Shown here in pieces: positions 17,018-26,219 of a stretch of DNA of 64,000 nt (position 1 is the stretch's first letter; every line of letters begins with the position of its first letter). A program made the position numbers and the translations under genes. This DNA comes from Halobellus captivus (GTDB taxonomy: Archaea > Halobacteriota > Halobacteria > Halobacteriales > Haloferacaceae). Under the pieces are notes generated by a model that saw only the letters and a list, made by a program, of their open reading frames with translations, was not told where the DNA came from and searched no databases. The stretch spans positions 303,742 through 367,741 of the forward strand of contig NZ_VJXQ01000003.1 in NCBI RefSeq assembly GCF_007655485.1. The letters are read 5' to 3'.

Positions 17018-18988
17018 TCACTGACTAGCGGAGCTGAACTGTGGGAATCCCCCGCGAAGCAGCACGGTCAGCGCGACGACCGCAACCCCGGTGAGCTGGA
17101 TCGCGAGGCTCGGGCCGAACGCGATCACCAGGAACAGAACTGCCCTGAGCGCCCGCTCGTACCGCGGGAGCCGCCGTCCGAACTCGATGCCCATCGTGAC
17201 CGACAGCGCGACCATCAGCCCGATCGCCTGGACCAACAGCGCGATGGGGGTCTCGGGGAACGACCAGAAGATCAGCGCGGGGTTGTACACGAAGACGAAG
17301 GGGATCAGGAACGTCGGACCACCGAGTCGGATCGATGCGAGCGCCGTCTCGATGAAGTCCGATCCGGAGATGTTGATCGCCATCGCGACCGCCAGCGCCA
17401 CCGGCGGCGTGAGCGCCGAGAGCAGCGCGAAGTAGAAGACGAACATGTGCGCAGTGATCGGTTCGACGACGATGCTGTGGAGCGCACCGAGTTCGACGAT
17501 GACCGGTGCGATGATCGTCGCCACGAGGAGGTAGGCCGCCGGGGTCGGCATTCCGAGGCCGAAGAGCAACGCCAGAATCATACTGATGACGAGGATGCCG
17601 ACGAACGATGCGCCGGTGAGCGTCGACAGCGCGAACGTGATTCGGTTCGTCAGGCCGGTCGCGCCGAAGATGTTGATCACGACCGCGAGGGCCGCGAGCA
17701 GCGCGACGAACGGCGCGGCCGACTCGCCGCCGTGTCGGAGCCCGCTCAAGAACTGTCTGAGGTATTTCCGGAACGTAGAGAGACTGATCCCGTCGTGGAG
17801 CTGCAGGTACACGAATCGCGTCGCGAAGAGCGTCAACACCGTGTACAGCCCGCTGTAGAGCGGGCCGAACCGCTGTACGATGAGGAGGTAAATCAGTACG
17901 ACCAACGGGATGAGGTACTGCGCGCCCTGCACGAAGAACTCCGTCCGAGATTTCTCCGGCGCACTGTCTTCCGCCTCCGACCCGCCGCTCTCCCAGTCGT
18001 ACCAGATCGACCACTGATACACGCCGTAGCTCGTGACACCGTAGTACAGGAAAGCTGGAATGGCCGCCGCGATGGCGACGTCGGCGAACGCGATCCCGAG
18101 GATGTCGGCCATGATGAACGCGGCCGAACCCATAATCGGCGGGAGGACCTGTCCGGCCGTACTGGCGACCGATTCGATCGCCCCGGCGTGCTTGCCGAGG
18201 ATGCCGCGCTCCTGCATCAGCGGAATGGTGAACGAGCCCGTGGCGGCGACGTTGACGCCCGCCCCGCCCATCATCGTTCCCATAAACATACTCGACACGA
18301 CCGCGGTCTGCGGGACGGCACCGCTGAACGAGCCTTCCAACCGCTCTGTGAGTTCCAGGATGAGATCGAAGCCGCCGAACATCCGCACGATGCCCGCGAA
18401 GATGACGAAGATCGCGACCCAGGTGGCCGCGATCTGCGTCAGGAACCCGTAGACGCCCTGCAGCGAGATCGTGTTCTTGAACACGATCGTCTCCAGCGTC
18501 AATCCGCCGTGATTGAGGATGCTCGGAAGGTACGGACCACCGACCCCGTACAGCACGGTCGCGAGGACGAGCGCGCCGAGGAAGTGCCCGAACTTGTCCG
18601 AGGTGACGACCGTCACGAGGACGATCAGCAGCCCCCCCGTGATCAGGTCGGCGTTGTTGTAGATCACGAACGCGCCGGTTTCGAGCCACCGATCGAAGGC
18701 GAGATGGACGTACGCGACGGCCGCGATCGACAGGACGATCAGGAGCGCGCACGACAACAGGAGCGGTCGCGAGGATCGACCGTCCGCGTCGTCTACTTCC
18801 GCCCGCGCCCGACCGAGGAAGTACGTGACTAACGAGAGGCCGAGCACGAGGTTCGTGAACAGTTGCTTCGGCAGGTACGATCGCATCGCATAGGCGATGA
18901 CGGCGACTGACAGGAGGACGGCGGGCGCTCCGATGGCCGCGGCTCGGAGCCACGAATGTCGTTCGATAAACCCGCGGAGATTGGCCAT
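17018..18988 (-). CDS. Fused TRAP transporter permease (DctQ-DctM type, TAXI class)
   Basis: A 656-residue very hydrophobic protein of the TRAP fused-permease class (4TM-12TM). The N-terminal quarter has the small-subunit-like helices; the remainder has the DctM pattern, including SSMFMGTMMGGAGVNVAATG, the repeated GLGMPTPAAYLLVATI segment, and LPPIMGSAAFIMADILGIAFADV. TRAP transporters use Na+ or H+ gradients with an external binding protein to import organic acids. The binding protein gene lies 18 bp upstream, so the two form an operon. Fused permeases are the norm with TAXI-type binding proteins. Confidence 0.93.
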   Translation of the reverse strand: MANLRGFIERHSWLRAAAIGAPAVLLSVAVIAYAMRSYLPKQLFTNLVLGLSLVTYFLGRARAEVDDADGRSSRPLLLSCALLIVLSIAAVAYVHLAFDRWLETGAFVIYNNADLITGGLLIVLVTVVTSDKFGHFLGALVLATVLYGVGGPYLPSILNHGGLTLETIVFKNTISLQGVYGFLTQIAATWVAIFVIFAGIVRMFGGFDLILELTERLEGSFSGAVPQTAVVSSMFMGTMMGGAGVNVAATGSFTIPLMQERGILGKHAGAIESVASTAGQVLPPIMGSAAFIMADILGIAFADVAIAAAIPAFLYYGVTSYGVYQWSIWYDWESGGSEAEDSAPEKSRTEFFVQGAQYLIPLVVLIYLLIVQRFGPLYSGLYTVLTLFATRFVYLQLHDGISLSTFRKYLRQFLSGLRHGGESAAPFVALLAALAVVINIFGATGLTNRITFALSTLTGASFVGILVISMILALLFGLGMPTPAAYLLVATIIAPVIVELGALHSIVVEPITAHMFVFYFALLSALTPPVALAVAMAINISGSDFIETALASIRLGGPTFLIPFVFVYNPALIFWSFPETPIALLVQAIGLMVALSVTMGIEFGRRLPRYERALRAVLFLVIAFGPSLAIQLTGVAVVALTVLLRGGFPQFSSASQ

Positions 18989-19006
18989 TGTGTCTCTCGC
19001 TCCGAA

Positions 19007-20140
19007 TCAGAAACTACCCGCGGTGAGGTCGTCGCTCCAGAGCCCCTGCTCTTCGAAGAACTCGACTGCACCCGGGTGGACCGGAATGTCCGGATGGAGG
19101 GTGCTCGTCCAGACCTCGTCGTCCTCGAAGAGCCGCCAGCCCTCGTGGGCGTCGATCAGGGCGTCGCGGTTGCTCCAGAGCGCGTCGAGGAGGTTGTACA
19201 CGCTGTCGGCGTCGACCTTGTCCGTCGTGTAGTGCGGATAGTCGACCCGGACCGTCGTCGTCTCGCCTTCGTCGGTGTACTCCTCGATGCTGTCGCCGAA
19301 GTCCCCGTTCGGGAGGGTTTCCATCGAGAGCCACTCGTGGTCCTCGATGGCCTGCTCGGTCTCGTCGGTGAGCCCCAGCAGCCGGACGTCGTTGTCTGAG
19401 TATGCCTGCTGCATAAAGCCGGGCGTCAGTCCGCTCACGATGCCGGGGCCGCCCATCGCGTCGACCCGACCGGCGCTGAACTCCTGGGGGATCTCAGTCG
19501 CGCCTTGGTGGACGAGTTCGTAGTTGCCCTCGCCGACGGCGAGATCGAGTGCCGCCCGGTAGTATGCCTGGTACGTCGACCCCTGCGTCCCCGTCGCGAT
19601 CGACGCGCCCTCGAGGTCCGACCAGTACTCGTACTCGCTATCGGTGGGTACCAGGATGGGTTCGATCAGCGTCGTCTGCGTCATCATCTGGTAGATCTCG
19701 TGATTGAACTCGACTTGCGAGAACTCTTGTTCGCGGTTCATCGCGTTGAGTCCCGCGAACGCCGTCCCGAACGCGAGCTCCTCGTCCCCGCTCACGAGCC
19801 GCACCATCGACTCCCCGCTGGTCCCCGAGACCACGTCGAGGCCGACGTCGCTCTCTCTGTCGAGGACGCCCGCCGCGGCGTTGTGCATCAGGAACGTCAC
19901 GCCGTTTTGCGGACCGGAGATGATTCCGAACGTGGAGACCGACTCGGGCTCCGACCCCGACCCGCCGTCGGATCCGCCGCTGTCAGACGACGAGCCGTCG
20001 CCGTTGCCGTCGCCGCCACCGTCTCCGCCACCGCCGTCGCCCCCGTTGCCGCCCGAACAACCGGCGAGCCCGGTCAACGCGGCGACACCGCCGATCGTTT
20101 TGAGCGATTCGCGCCGTGTGAGAGACGTTCTCATCGTCAT
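19007..20140 (-). CDS. TAXI family TRAP transporter solute-binding lipoprotein
   Basis: A 377-residue secreted protein. The N-terminus carries a twin-arginine motif (TRRESLKTIGG) and a lipobox LTGLAGC with lipid Cys28, then a Gly/Asp/Ser-rich linker to about residue 65, typical of haloarchaeal Tat-lipoproteins. The mature part has TAXI features: GVTFLMHNAAAGVLDRE, MVRLVSGDEELAFGTAFAGLNA, a STYQAYYRAALD segment and VRVDYPHYTTDKVDADSVY. It delivers ligand to the fused permease 18 bp downstream. The ligand is not known; the neighbouring isomerase suggests a C4-dicarboxylate such as maleate. Confidence 0.92.
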   Translation of the reverse strand: MTMRTSLTRRESLKTIGGVAALTGLAGCSGGNGGDGGGGDGGGDGNGDGSSSDSGGSDGGSGSEPESVSTFGIISGPQNGVTFLMHNAAAGVLDRESDVGLDVVSGTSGESMVRLVSGDEELAFGTAFAGLNAMNREQEFSQVEFNHEIYQMMTQTTLIEPILVPTDSEYEYWSDLEGASIATGTQGSTYQAYYRAALDLAVGEGNYELVHQGATEIPQEFSAGRVDAMGGPGIVSGLTPGFMQQAYSDNDVRLLGLTDETEQAIEDHEWLSMETLPNGDFGDSIEEYTDEGETTTVRVDYPHYTTDKVDADSVYNLLDALWSNRDALIDAHEGWRLFEDDEVWTSTLHPDIPVHPGAVEFFEEQGLWSDDLTAGSF

Positions 20141-20445
20141 GCTACTCGTTTGGAACCGAGTATCGACTATAATTGTTACGATTAATTATGTTCTATTAGA
20201 CGGAACACCGAATATCCCACCGAGCGAGCGAGAGAACCTGATACAATCGTGTAGGAATTATTATCTATTTGTTCTGGAATCGATGAGTGGACGGTAGCTG
20301 CCGTCGAACGCCCGTTCTATGGCGTTTTCTGTGGTCATAGCGAATTGCTGAAACCCGGACGCTCGCAACCCGAGGCGTTCGCACGAACGAAACGAGTTCA
20401 CACGCCCTCTCTAAAACGTGTTCACACTTCGTATTTATACCGAGC
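20141..20445. other. Regulatory intergenic region upstream of the TRAP-TAXI operon
   Basis: These 305 bases lie between the TAXI gene start and the IclR stop and hold no gene. The part next to the TAXI gene is unusually A+T-rich for this genome (20160-20280) and contains two palindromes listed separately. Near 20394-20432 GTTCACAC occurs twice, 36 bp apart, then TATTTATACC close to the IclR stop. Confidence 0.55.
20169..20207. promoter_or_regulatory. Two abutting 19-21 bp palindromes at the TRAP-TAXI promoter
   Basis: The first palindrome, 20169-20189, has arms ATAATT and AATTAT around a 9-nt centre. The second, 20189-20207, has arms TGTTC and GAACA around a 9-nt centre. They lie 29-67 bp before the TAXI start codon at 20140, so they cover the expected TATA/BRE position of that minus-strand promoter. 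The 9-nt spacer shared by both suggests dimeric regulator sites, and the IclR gene next door is the natural candidate. Confidence 0.55.
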
Positions 20446-21231
20446 TTACGCCTCGTATCGCATACTCAGTTCGATCTCGTTTTTCGTCCCGAGCAGCAGG
20501 TCCGAGAGCTCCGATCGCAGGTACGATTCGTTCAGCCTGTGGGCGGGTCCGGCGACGCAGATCGATCCGATCGGTGACCCGTCCTCGCGCTGAATCGGGA
20601 CGCTGATCGCGTTCCCGCCGTCTACCGCTTCCTCGAGGTGAAGCGCGTATCCCCGCTGTCGAGTCCGATCCAGTTCGGCGAACAACGCGTCTCGATCGGT
20701 GATCGTCTCTTCGGTGTACGCCGGAAGCCCTCGCCGGTCGAGGATCGCGTTCACTTCGTTTTTGCTCAGTTGCGCGAGGATGGCTTTCCCCGCCGAAAAC
20801 GCGTGGAGGTGCCCACGGTAACCGACCCGCGTGAACGACCGGTACAGCTCTTCGCCCGACTGCATATACAGGTAGACGGCGTATCCGTTCTCCTCGACGA
20901 CCAGCCACACTTTCTCGCCGACTTTCTCCGCCAGCGCGTCCACCTTCGGCTTAGCGGCGTCATACAGCGGGTGTGACCGCTGTGCCTCGATGCCGTAATC
21001 GAGGTACAGCTGTCCGATCCGGTAGCCGTCGTCGGTCTCGACGAGATACCCCGCGTCCTCCAGGGTTCGGAGGTGGCGGTAGACGGTGCTCTTTGCACTG
21101 TCTGTCTCCTCGGCGATTTTCGACAGGGTCGCGGGACCGTTCTCCTTGAGGAACCGAAGCACGCCGATCGATTTCTGGGTGGCCTCGACGTAGTTCGGCC
21201 CGTCGTTTCCGCGACCGGTTCGACCGTCCAT
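20446..21231 (-). CDS. IclR family transcriptional regulator
   Basis: A 261-residue regulator from ATG 21231. Residues 10-75 form a winged helix (ATQKSIGVLRFLKENGPATL, then DSAKSTVYRHLRTLEDAGYL). The rest is the IclR effector domain: WLVVEENGYAVYLY, HLHAFSAGKAILAQLS, and EEAVDGGNAISVPIQREDGSPIGSICVAG. IclR proteins bind small metabolites and commonly control adjacent catabolic or transport genes. It lies upstream of the TRAP-TAXI genes on the same strand and diverges from an MBL hydrolase gene. Palindromes next to both flanking TATA boxes are its likely targets. Confidence 0.92.
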   Translation of the reverse strand: MDGRTGRGNDGPNYVEATQKSIGVLRFLKENGPATLSKIAEETDSAKSTVYRHLRTLEDAGYLVETDDGYRIGQLYLDYGIEAQRSHPLYDAAKPKVDALAEKVGEKVWLVVEENGYAVYLYMQSGEELYRSFTRVGYRGHLHAFSAGKAILAQLSKNEVNAILDRRGLPAYTEETITDRDALFAELDRTRQRGYALHLEEAVDGGNAISVPIQREDGSPIGSICVAGPAHRLNESYLRSELSDLLLGTKNEIELSMRYEA

Positions 21232-21305
21232 ACCGTGCAGTATCGACGGATGTACAAAAGTTTCACTCTCGCGAACACACTCCGAAATATCGACAAAAAC
21301 TGCCT

Positions 21306-21326
21306 CATTCTGCAGCATCCAGAATG
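21306..21326. promoter_or_regulatory. Perfect 7-7-7 palindrome abutting a TATA box
   Basis: CATTCTG at 21306-21312 and CAGAATG at 21320-21326 are exact reverse complements with a 7-nt centre. The next base starts TATATAATAAAAAT (21327-21340), a strong archaeal TATA region for the plus-strand MBL hydrolase gene. An operator here would overlap the BRE and block or recruit TFB/TBP. The divergent IclR product is the likely ligand-responsive protein. Confidence 0.7.
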
Positions 21327-21393
21327 TATATAATAAAAATGGCGAATGACTATCTATGACCCTCGAACCGATTTGCACGGAGGTGCGGCCGTC

Positions 21394-22239
21394 GTGAAAA
21401 CGACGCTTCTCGGAACGGCGAACCCGATCCCGACGCTCGATCGCGCGGGGAACGCGATCGTCGTCGAGGTGGCGGGCGAACCGTACCTCGTCGACTGCGG
21501 GCCGCGAACGGTGTACGAACTCCTCCGCAACGAGATCGATCCCGGCGACGTGGAGAACCTGCTGTTCACGCACCATCACATGGACCACAACCTCTCGTTT
21601 TTCCACCTCGCGATCGTCGGCTGGACGGCGGGCCGGGAGTCGCTGGAGATCTACGGTCCCACCGGTACCGACGACCTCGTCGACGGGCTGTACTCACTCT
21701 GGGAGGAGGATATCGCCTACCGGCAGGAAGCGGGATATCCGGCTGAAGGGATCGAGAATATCGCCACGACGCGGGTGTCGGAGGGGTTCGAACTGGAGAC
21801 CGACGAAGTCCACATCGAAACGCTCCCTGTCCAGCATTCCATCGAGACGTACGGCTACAAGTTCACCGAGAAATCGACGGGCGCGACGACGGTCCTTTCC
21901 TCGGACACCGCGAAGTTCGACGGTCTCTCGGATTTCGCCGCGGGAGCAAACGCCCTCGTGATGACGTGTGGCATCGTCCCCGTCGGCGAGACGCCCGAGG
22001 AGGGCTTCGTGTGGGAGCGATACACCGAACCGTACGAGGAGGAGCGGCGGAGCGTCCTGCTGAACTACCACGTCACGCCGACGCAGGCGGGCGAGATCGC
22101 AGCCGACGCAGGCGTCGACACGCTCGTGCTAACGCACTTCACGCCCTACCCCGACCGCGACGCGATCGAGGCCGAAGTCGCCGAGGTGTTCGACGGCGAG
22201 GTCGTCGCCGCTCGAGACGGCTGTACGGTCTCCGTCTAA
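21394..22239 (+). CDS. Metallo-beta-lactamase fold hydrolase in TRAP/IclR cluster
   Basis: A 281-residue MBL-fold protein. The GTG at 21394 is preferred: it follows GGAGGT at 8-nt spacing, and the TATA box at 21327 predicts transcription starting about 21352, downstream of the only upstream in-frame ATG (21346). Motifs: TTLLGTANPIPTLDRAGNA, the zinc motif THHHMDHNLS, LPVQHSIETYGY, VLSSDTAKFDG and VLTHFTPY. It is RNase Z-like in outline but lacks tRNA-specific features. Its place opposite IclR suggests hydrolysis of a lactone or ester related to the TRAP substrate; the reaction is unknown. Confidence 0.8.
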   Translation: MKTTLLGTANPIPTLDRAGNAIVVEVAGEPYLVDCGPRTVYELLRNEIDPGDVENLLFTHHHMDHNLSFFHLAIVGWTAGRESLEIYGPTGTDDLVDGLYSLWEEDIAYRQEAGYPAEGIENIATTRVSEGFELETDEVHIETLPVQHSIETYGYKFTEKSTGATTVLSSDTAKFDGLSDFAAGANALVMTCGIVPVGETPEEGFVWERYTEPYEEERRSVLLNYHVTPTQAGEIAADAGVDTLVLTHFTPYPDRDAIEAEVAEVFDGEVVAARDGCTVSV

Positions 22240-22320
22240 TCCGTTTGCCGCTATTCGATCCGATTCTTGCGTCGAGAACGAATTTTGCCGCGGGTCTTCA
22301 CCGCGGGGGTGAAGCTGCGG

Positions 22321-22851
22321 TCACCCGAGCAGATACTTCGCCGCCCGCGTCTGCCCGAGCCTCGTCTGTTCGAGGACCGCGTCGAGGCCGAGCACGCGAC
22401 CCGCGCCGAGGACGCCAAGCGTGACGAACAGCAGCAACCCCATCAGGTCGCCGTTGACGAAGCCGTGCGCCCAGCTGGCATTCCCGAGGTAGAAGAACGT
22501 CATCAGGACTCCGCCGAAGAGGCTCGCCAGTCTGACGAGCGCGCCGACGACGAGCCCGAGTCCGATGAGCGCCTCCCCGACCGGGACCATAACGTTCGCG
22601 AACTCGACCATCCACGGCGTCTGCCCCGCCCACACGAGGAAGCCCTGGATGGGGCTGCTCGCGCCGACGTTGACGAGGTAGCCCTGCGCGCTGAAGGGTT
22701 CGCCCGAGACGAAGGCAAACTTGGTGATCCCGGAGTGGAGGAACCAGTACCCGGTCACCACCCGCAGCACGGCGACCCAGTACCCCGCGAGCGTTCCGTG
22801 CAGGTCGAAATCGAGCGGATTCGCGATCGTCGTTTGGGTGAATGTGGCCAT
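22321..22851 (-). CDS. DoxX family membrane protein (copy 1)
   Basis: A 176-residue four-helix membrane protein of the DoxX family: GTLAGYWVAVLRVVTGYWFLHSGITKF, MVPVGEALIGLGLVVGALVRLASL, FFYLGNASWAHGFVNGDLMGLLLF. It is a close paralogue (by eye well over half identical) of the gene at 52675-53220. DoxX proteins take part in quinone or thiosulfate chemistry in some organisms; the role in haloarchaea is unknown. A TATA-like TTTATACT (minus strand, about 22892-22899) lies some 43 bp before the start. Confidence 0.85.
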   Translation of the reverse strand: MATFTQTTIANPLDFDLHGTLAGYWVAVLRVVTGYWFLHSGITKFAFVSGEPFSAQGYLVNVGASSPIQGFLVWAGQTPWMVEFANVMVPVGEALIGLGLVVGALVRLASLFGGVLMTFFYLGNASWAHGFVNGDLMGLLLFVTLGVLGAGRVLGLDAVLEQTRLGQTRAAKYLLG

Positions 22852-22949
22852 CGTGCGTCACCTCACATCTCAACGTTGGCCCGGAAAGTCAGTATAAACC
22901 CCGGCCGGTTTTCAGATCCTTGGAACGAATGTCCCCGATTCCGGGTGAA

Positions 22950-23930
22950 CTATCCGAACCGGTCCAACCCTGTCTGCCGCCGAACCACGCCCGGCGGATC
23001 GCGCCGCCAGGACGTCCGCGAGTCACGGTGTTCGTCGGCAGCCACCTCGGGAGGAGATCCCGGCGCGTATCCAGTACACTCGGACCCGCACGCTCGGCTC
23101 GGTTCGACGACGCACTCGAACTGCGCGCAGTACGGACGGCCGTCAGCGGTCGCGCTCGCGTGCGCACACGCCGGAAAATCGTAGGTCCGCCACCCTTTGC
23201 CGTAGGCTCGTTCCGCGATCCGTCTCCGCGCCCGCGCCTTCTCGTCAGTGCCGACGATCGCGACGTCGGTTCTGAGCGGTCGCTCCTCGACGAGTTCGAC
23301 GCCCGCGCTCTCGGTCGAAAGCGACGTCGACTCGCGAATTACTTCCTTTCGCCCCGTCTCGGGATCGAACCGCCAGACCCCCACCGCTCTCGGGATCCGA
23401 TTCAGGTGCGCTCGGGTGACGTGACTCTCGGTCGCCAAGACGACCTCCTCGAAGAGGCCGAGCGAGACGTCGGTCCGGAGCTGCCGCGACAGTGCCCCCG
23501 GATCGCCGAGATCCGGCTTGTTCTCGATACCGACTAGCCCCTCGAACCACCCGTCGGGATACCGCGTCGTCCGTCGGAGATACTCCCGGCCCTTCCGTCG
23601 CTCGCGCTCGAAGAATCCGACGTCGATCGCCCGCTCGACGACCTCCTCGCGGAGCCTCCACGACTCGCGGAGCGCGCGGTACCGGGAGACGGCCTCGCCC
23701 GCGCCGACGCCGCTTTCGATCGCTCGAACCGGAATCGATCGATCCGTTATTCTGGCGCGCTCCTCGAAGTCCGGACCGGGAACCACGCCGACGACGTCGA
23801 CGATGCGCCGCCCCGAGCGGTCGACCGCCGCGCCGAGCTGGCGGCTGAGCACCCACTCCGTCGTCTCTTCGAGGTGCGCACAGAGCGCGAGTTCGAAGGC
23901 GAACTCCCGGGGTGCGTCGGCGTCGTTCAC
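22950..23930 (-). CDS. DUF5787 family protein
   Basis: A 326-residue soluble protein starting at GTG 23930. It opens with EFAFELALCAHLEETTEWVLSRQLG, which I recognise as the start of haloarchaeal DUF5787. Further blocks are FFERERRKGREYLRRTTRYPDGWFEGLVGIENKPDLG, resembling a restriction-nuclease-like core with an ENKPDLG (E-x-K) triad, and a Cys-bearing C-terminal part (CAHASATADGRPYCAQFECV, ACGSECTGY) that may bind metal. The ExK motif hints at a PD-(D/E)XK-type fold, but this is an inference. No function is known. Confidence 0.75.
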   Translation of the reverse strand: MNDADAPREFAFELALCAHLEETTEWVLSRQLGAAVDRSGRRIVDVVGVVPGPDFEERARITDRSIPVRAIESGVGAGEAVSRYRALRESWRLREEVVERAIDVGFFERERRKGREYLRRTTRYPDGWFEGLVGIENKPDLGDPGALSRQLRTDVSLGLFEEVVLATESHVTRAHLNRIPRAVGVWRFDPETGRKEVIRESTSLSTESAGVELVEERPLRTDVAIVGTDEKARARRRIAERAYGKGWRTYDFPACAHASATADGRPYCAQFECVVEPSRACGSECTGYAPGSPPEVAADEHRDSRTSWRRDPPGVVRRQTGLDRFG

Positions 23931-24013
23931 GACCTACCGACGGCGCTGCGGAACCAAAAACGCCTCGTCGTCGACGACTGTCTCGTTTCCGAGCCCCGTG
24001 TCGTCGCCGACAC

Positions 24014-24346
24014 TCAGAAGTGACCGGGGTCGTCCGTGCCGTACTGGAGCTCTCCGCCGCGACCGCCTTCTACCGTACTGCTCCCGTGATCTCCCGAGCT
24101 CGGGACCTTCACGCGAACGTCCGTGATCTCCTCGAACTCCATCATCAGATCGGCGGTGATGTTGTCGGCCGTGATGTTCGAGATGCCGCAGCCGGCGCAC
24201 GCGCCGCCGAGTTCGACGACGACCTCGCCGGTGTCGGGGTCGGCCTTCCGGACGACGCTCTCGCCGCCGTGCATCTGGATGATCGGCATCTGCCCGGCCA
24301 TCCACGTCTCCACGCGCCGCCGGAGAGAGTCCTCGGAATCGCTCAT
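24014..24346 (-). CDS. NifU-like C-terminal domain protein (Fe-S scaffold)
   Basis: A 110-residue protein from ATG 24346 ([20 protein letters not shown]). It is a stand-alone NifU C-terminal domain with [21 protein letters not shown]; the CxxC pair (CAGC) is the Fe-S binding site. Such proteins act as Fe-S scaffolds or carriers. The C-terminus is Gly/Ser-rich. No other Fe-S assembly genes are adjacent. Confidence 0.87.
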   Translation of the reverse strand: MSDSEDSLRRRVETWMAGQMPIIQMHGGESVVRKADPDTGEVVVELGGACAGCGISNITADNITADLMMEFEEITDVRVKVPSSGDHGSSTVEGGRGGELQYGTDDPGHF

Positions 24347-24429
24347 TACACCCTCTTCGGGCTCGACGCTTTGGAACTTTGCGGTTCTGCTCGCCCCGCA
24401 CTCGCCCTGAGAAAAGTGTATCACGGTCG

Positions 24430-24478
24430 TCCGTGTGCCACTGCTGTCCGTGCATCACTGCCGTCTGTGTGTCACCGT
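24430..24478. repeat. 17-bp degenerate tandem repeat, 3 copies, upstream of nifU-like gene
   Basis: Units start at 24430, 24447 and 24464 and share the pattern GTCYGTGYRYCACYG. The array lies 84-132 bp upstream of the NifU-like start codon and before the stop of the next gene. No gene fits here. Confidence 0.7.
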
Positions 24479-24509
24479 TCACCCGTCTGCTGTGATCGTC
24501 CGCATACGA

Positions 24510-26219
24510 TCATCCGCGTCGGCGCAGTCGCCACGCGGCCAGCCCCAAGGCGGACACGGCGGCACCGACACCGAATCCCGGGGCACTGATGCCGCCACCG
24601 CTCTCGTCGGTCGCCGTCGGTTGCGAATCCGGTTCCCGGTCCGAATCCCCCCCCGTCGCAGTCGTCTCCGACTCGCTCGTCGCGGCCGGTCGAGGCGTGT
24701 GCGGCGTCGCCGTGCCGCTCGGAAGCGTTGACGGCGGGTCGGCCTGCTCACCCGCGTGGTCGGGGAACGTGTAGAGCCGTTCGGGGCCGTCGCCGACGCC
24801 CCAACTGCTCGCGATGAAGAACCCCTCTCGCTCGCCAGCGTGTGCGAGTCGCGCTGTCCAAAAGCTCGCGGCTTCGGGGTCGCGCCACCAGGTCACTTCC
24901 TGCGGCGCCGCGGGGTCCGAAACGTCGTGACGCTTGACCCCGCCTCGGTACCACGACGAGTAGAGGACGCCACCGCTGATCTCGAAGTTGTGCGCGGTCG
25001 TCCACACGCCGCCGTAGGTCGGATCCGGCGAGGCGGGCGCGGGGATCGTCGACTGCAACACCGGAGCAGCGGGATCCGAGACGTCCCACAGGTCGATCCC
25101 CGACGGGCCGCCGACGTACTCAGTTTCGGGGGTACTCGGGCTCGTAGTCGCCGATTTCGCAACCGTTGTGCTCGTTGTCATCTCCCCCGCGTCCGTCCCA
25201 CGCGACGTCGATTTCGCCTCTGCCTCGGCCGTTCCCGCGTCGGCTCCGGGAATGGCCCACGACTCGCGGCCGACGCCGAGGAGCGTGCCGGAGTCGTCGG
25301 TCGCGACGTAGTGGTGGTTCCCCGGCGGGAGCGTCGCCTCCCGTCGAGCCTTCTCCTGTGACCACTCGGCGAGGGAGGCGGGATCCGGCGTGTCGACGCG
25401 CCCCACCGCGACCGGTTCAGTCGGCTCCGATACGTCGAGAATCCACGTTCCGGCGTCCCACAGCGCCACGTAGGCCGTCGTCTCGGTGACGAACACGTCG
25501 TGGACGCTGCGGGAGGCGTTCGGTACCTCGCTCCACGTCTCGTCGGCGTCGTCGAGCGCCCAGCGACCCAGCTCCTCGCCCGTCGCGACGTCGAGGAGGA
25601 CGAGCGGGTTTCGGTCGCCGTCGTTGCCGGTGAGGTAGGCGATTCCGTCGCGGACGAAACAGTTGTGGATCGGGTACGAGGTCTCGTGGAACGCCCGTTC
25701 TGCGGGATTTTCCGGGTCCGAGACGTCGACGACCAGCGCGCCAGCAACCGCGCCGCGGAGGGGGTTCGCGGGGCCGACGACGAGAAGCGTGGTCGGGTCG
25801 GTCGCGTCCAGTTTCACGTCGAAGATGCCGCGGAGCGGGCCGCCCTCTCGGTCCGCGAGCGGCTCGCGGACGTCCGCGAGCAGTCGCGGCCGGTCGGGAG
25901 CCGACACGTCGACAGCGGCGTAGCCCGTTGTGGTCGCGAGATAGGCCACGTCGCTCTCGGGGTCGACGACGGCCTCCTTCGCGCCCTCGACGTCGAGGGA
26001 GCCGTACGGTTCGTAGGGGCCGGGATGCGCGCTGGCCACTCCCGCGTTCCCGACGGCTTTGCCGACGCCAGCGGCGACGCCCGCACCGAGGAGCGCGCCG
26101 CTCGCCCGCAACACGTCGCGGCGATCCAGCGCGTCGCCGCGGTACAGTGCGCCACCGCTATGGCGTGCGTCACCGTCGTCCAGCGCGTCACAGCCATTCA
26201 GCGTCTCGCGGCGGCTCAT
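24510..26219 (-). CDS. Tat-exported LVIVD-repeat surface protein with PGF-CTERM-like anchor
   Basis: A 569-residue protein. A twin-arginine signal ([15 protein letters not shown], around residues 33-47) precedes [12 protein letters not shown]. The body is made of beta-propeller LVIVD-type repeats ([78 protein letters not shown]). A Thr/Ser/Pro-rich stalk leads to [25 protein letters not shown], which has the PGF motif, a helix and basic tail used for archaeosortase processing. So it is exported folded and anchored to the membrane or S-layer. The start overlaps the stop of the ROK gene (ATGA). Ligand unknown. Confidence 0.85.
   Translation of the reverse strand: MSRRETLNGCDALDDGDARHSGGALYRGDALDRRDVLRASGALLGAGVAAGVGKAVGNAGVASAHPGPYEPYGSLDVEGAKEAVVDPESDVAYLATTTGYAAVDVSAPDRPRLLADVREPLADREGGPLRGIFDVKLDATDPTTLLVVGPANPLRGAVAGALVVDVSDPENPAERAFHETSYPIHNCFVRDGIAYLTGNDGDRNPLVLLDVATGEELGRWALDDADETWSEVPNASRSVHDVFVTETTAYVALWDAGTWILDVSEPTEPVAVGRVDTPDPASLAEWSQEKARREATLPPGNHHYVATDDSGTLLGVGRESWAIPGADAGTAEAEAKSTSRGTDAGEMTTSTTVAKSATTSPSTPETEYVGGPSGIDLWDVSDPAAPVLQSTIPAPASPDPTYGGVWTTAHNFEISGGVLYSSWYRGGVKRHDVSDPAAPQEVTWWRDPEAASFWTARLAHAGEREGFFIASSWGVGDGPERLYTFPDHAGEQADPPSTLPSGTATPHTPRPAATSESETTATGGDSDREPDSQPTATDESGGGISAPGFGVGAAVSALGLAAWRLRRRG

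Noticed and set aside
16958-18832. A 624-residue charged open frame on the plus strand
   Set aside because: It is antisense to the TRAP permease, and consists of Arg/Asp/Glu strings with no domain. The permease frame has clear helices and motifs.
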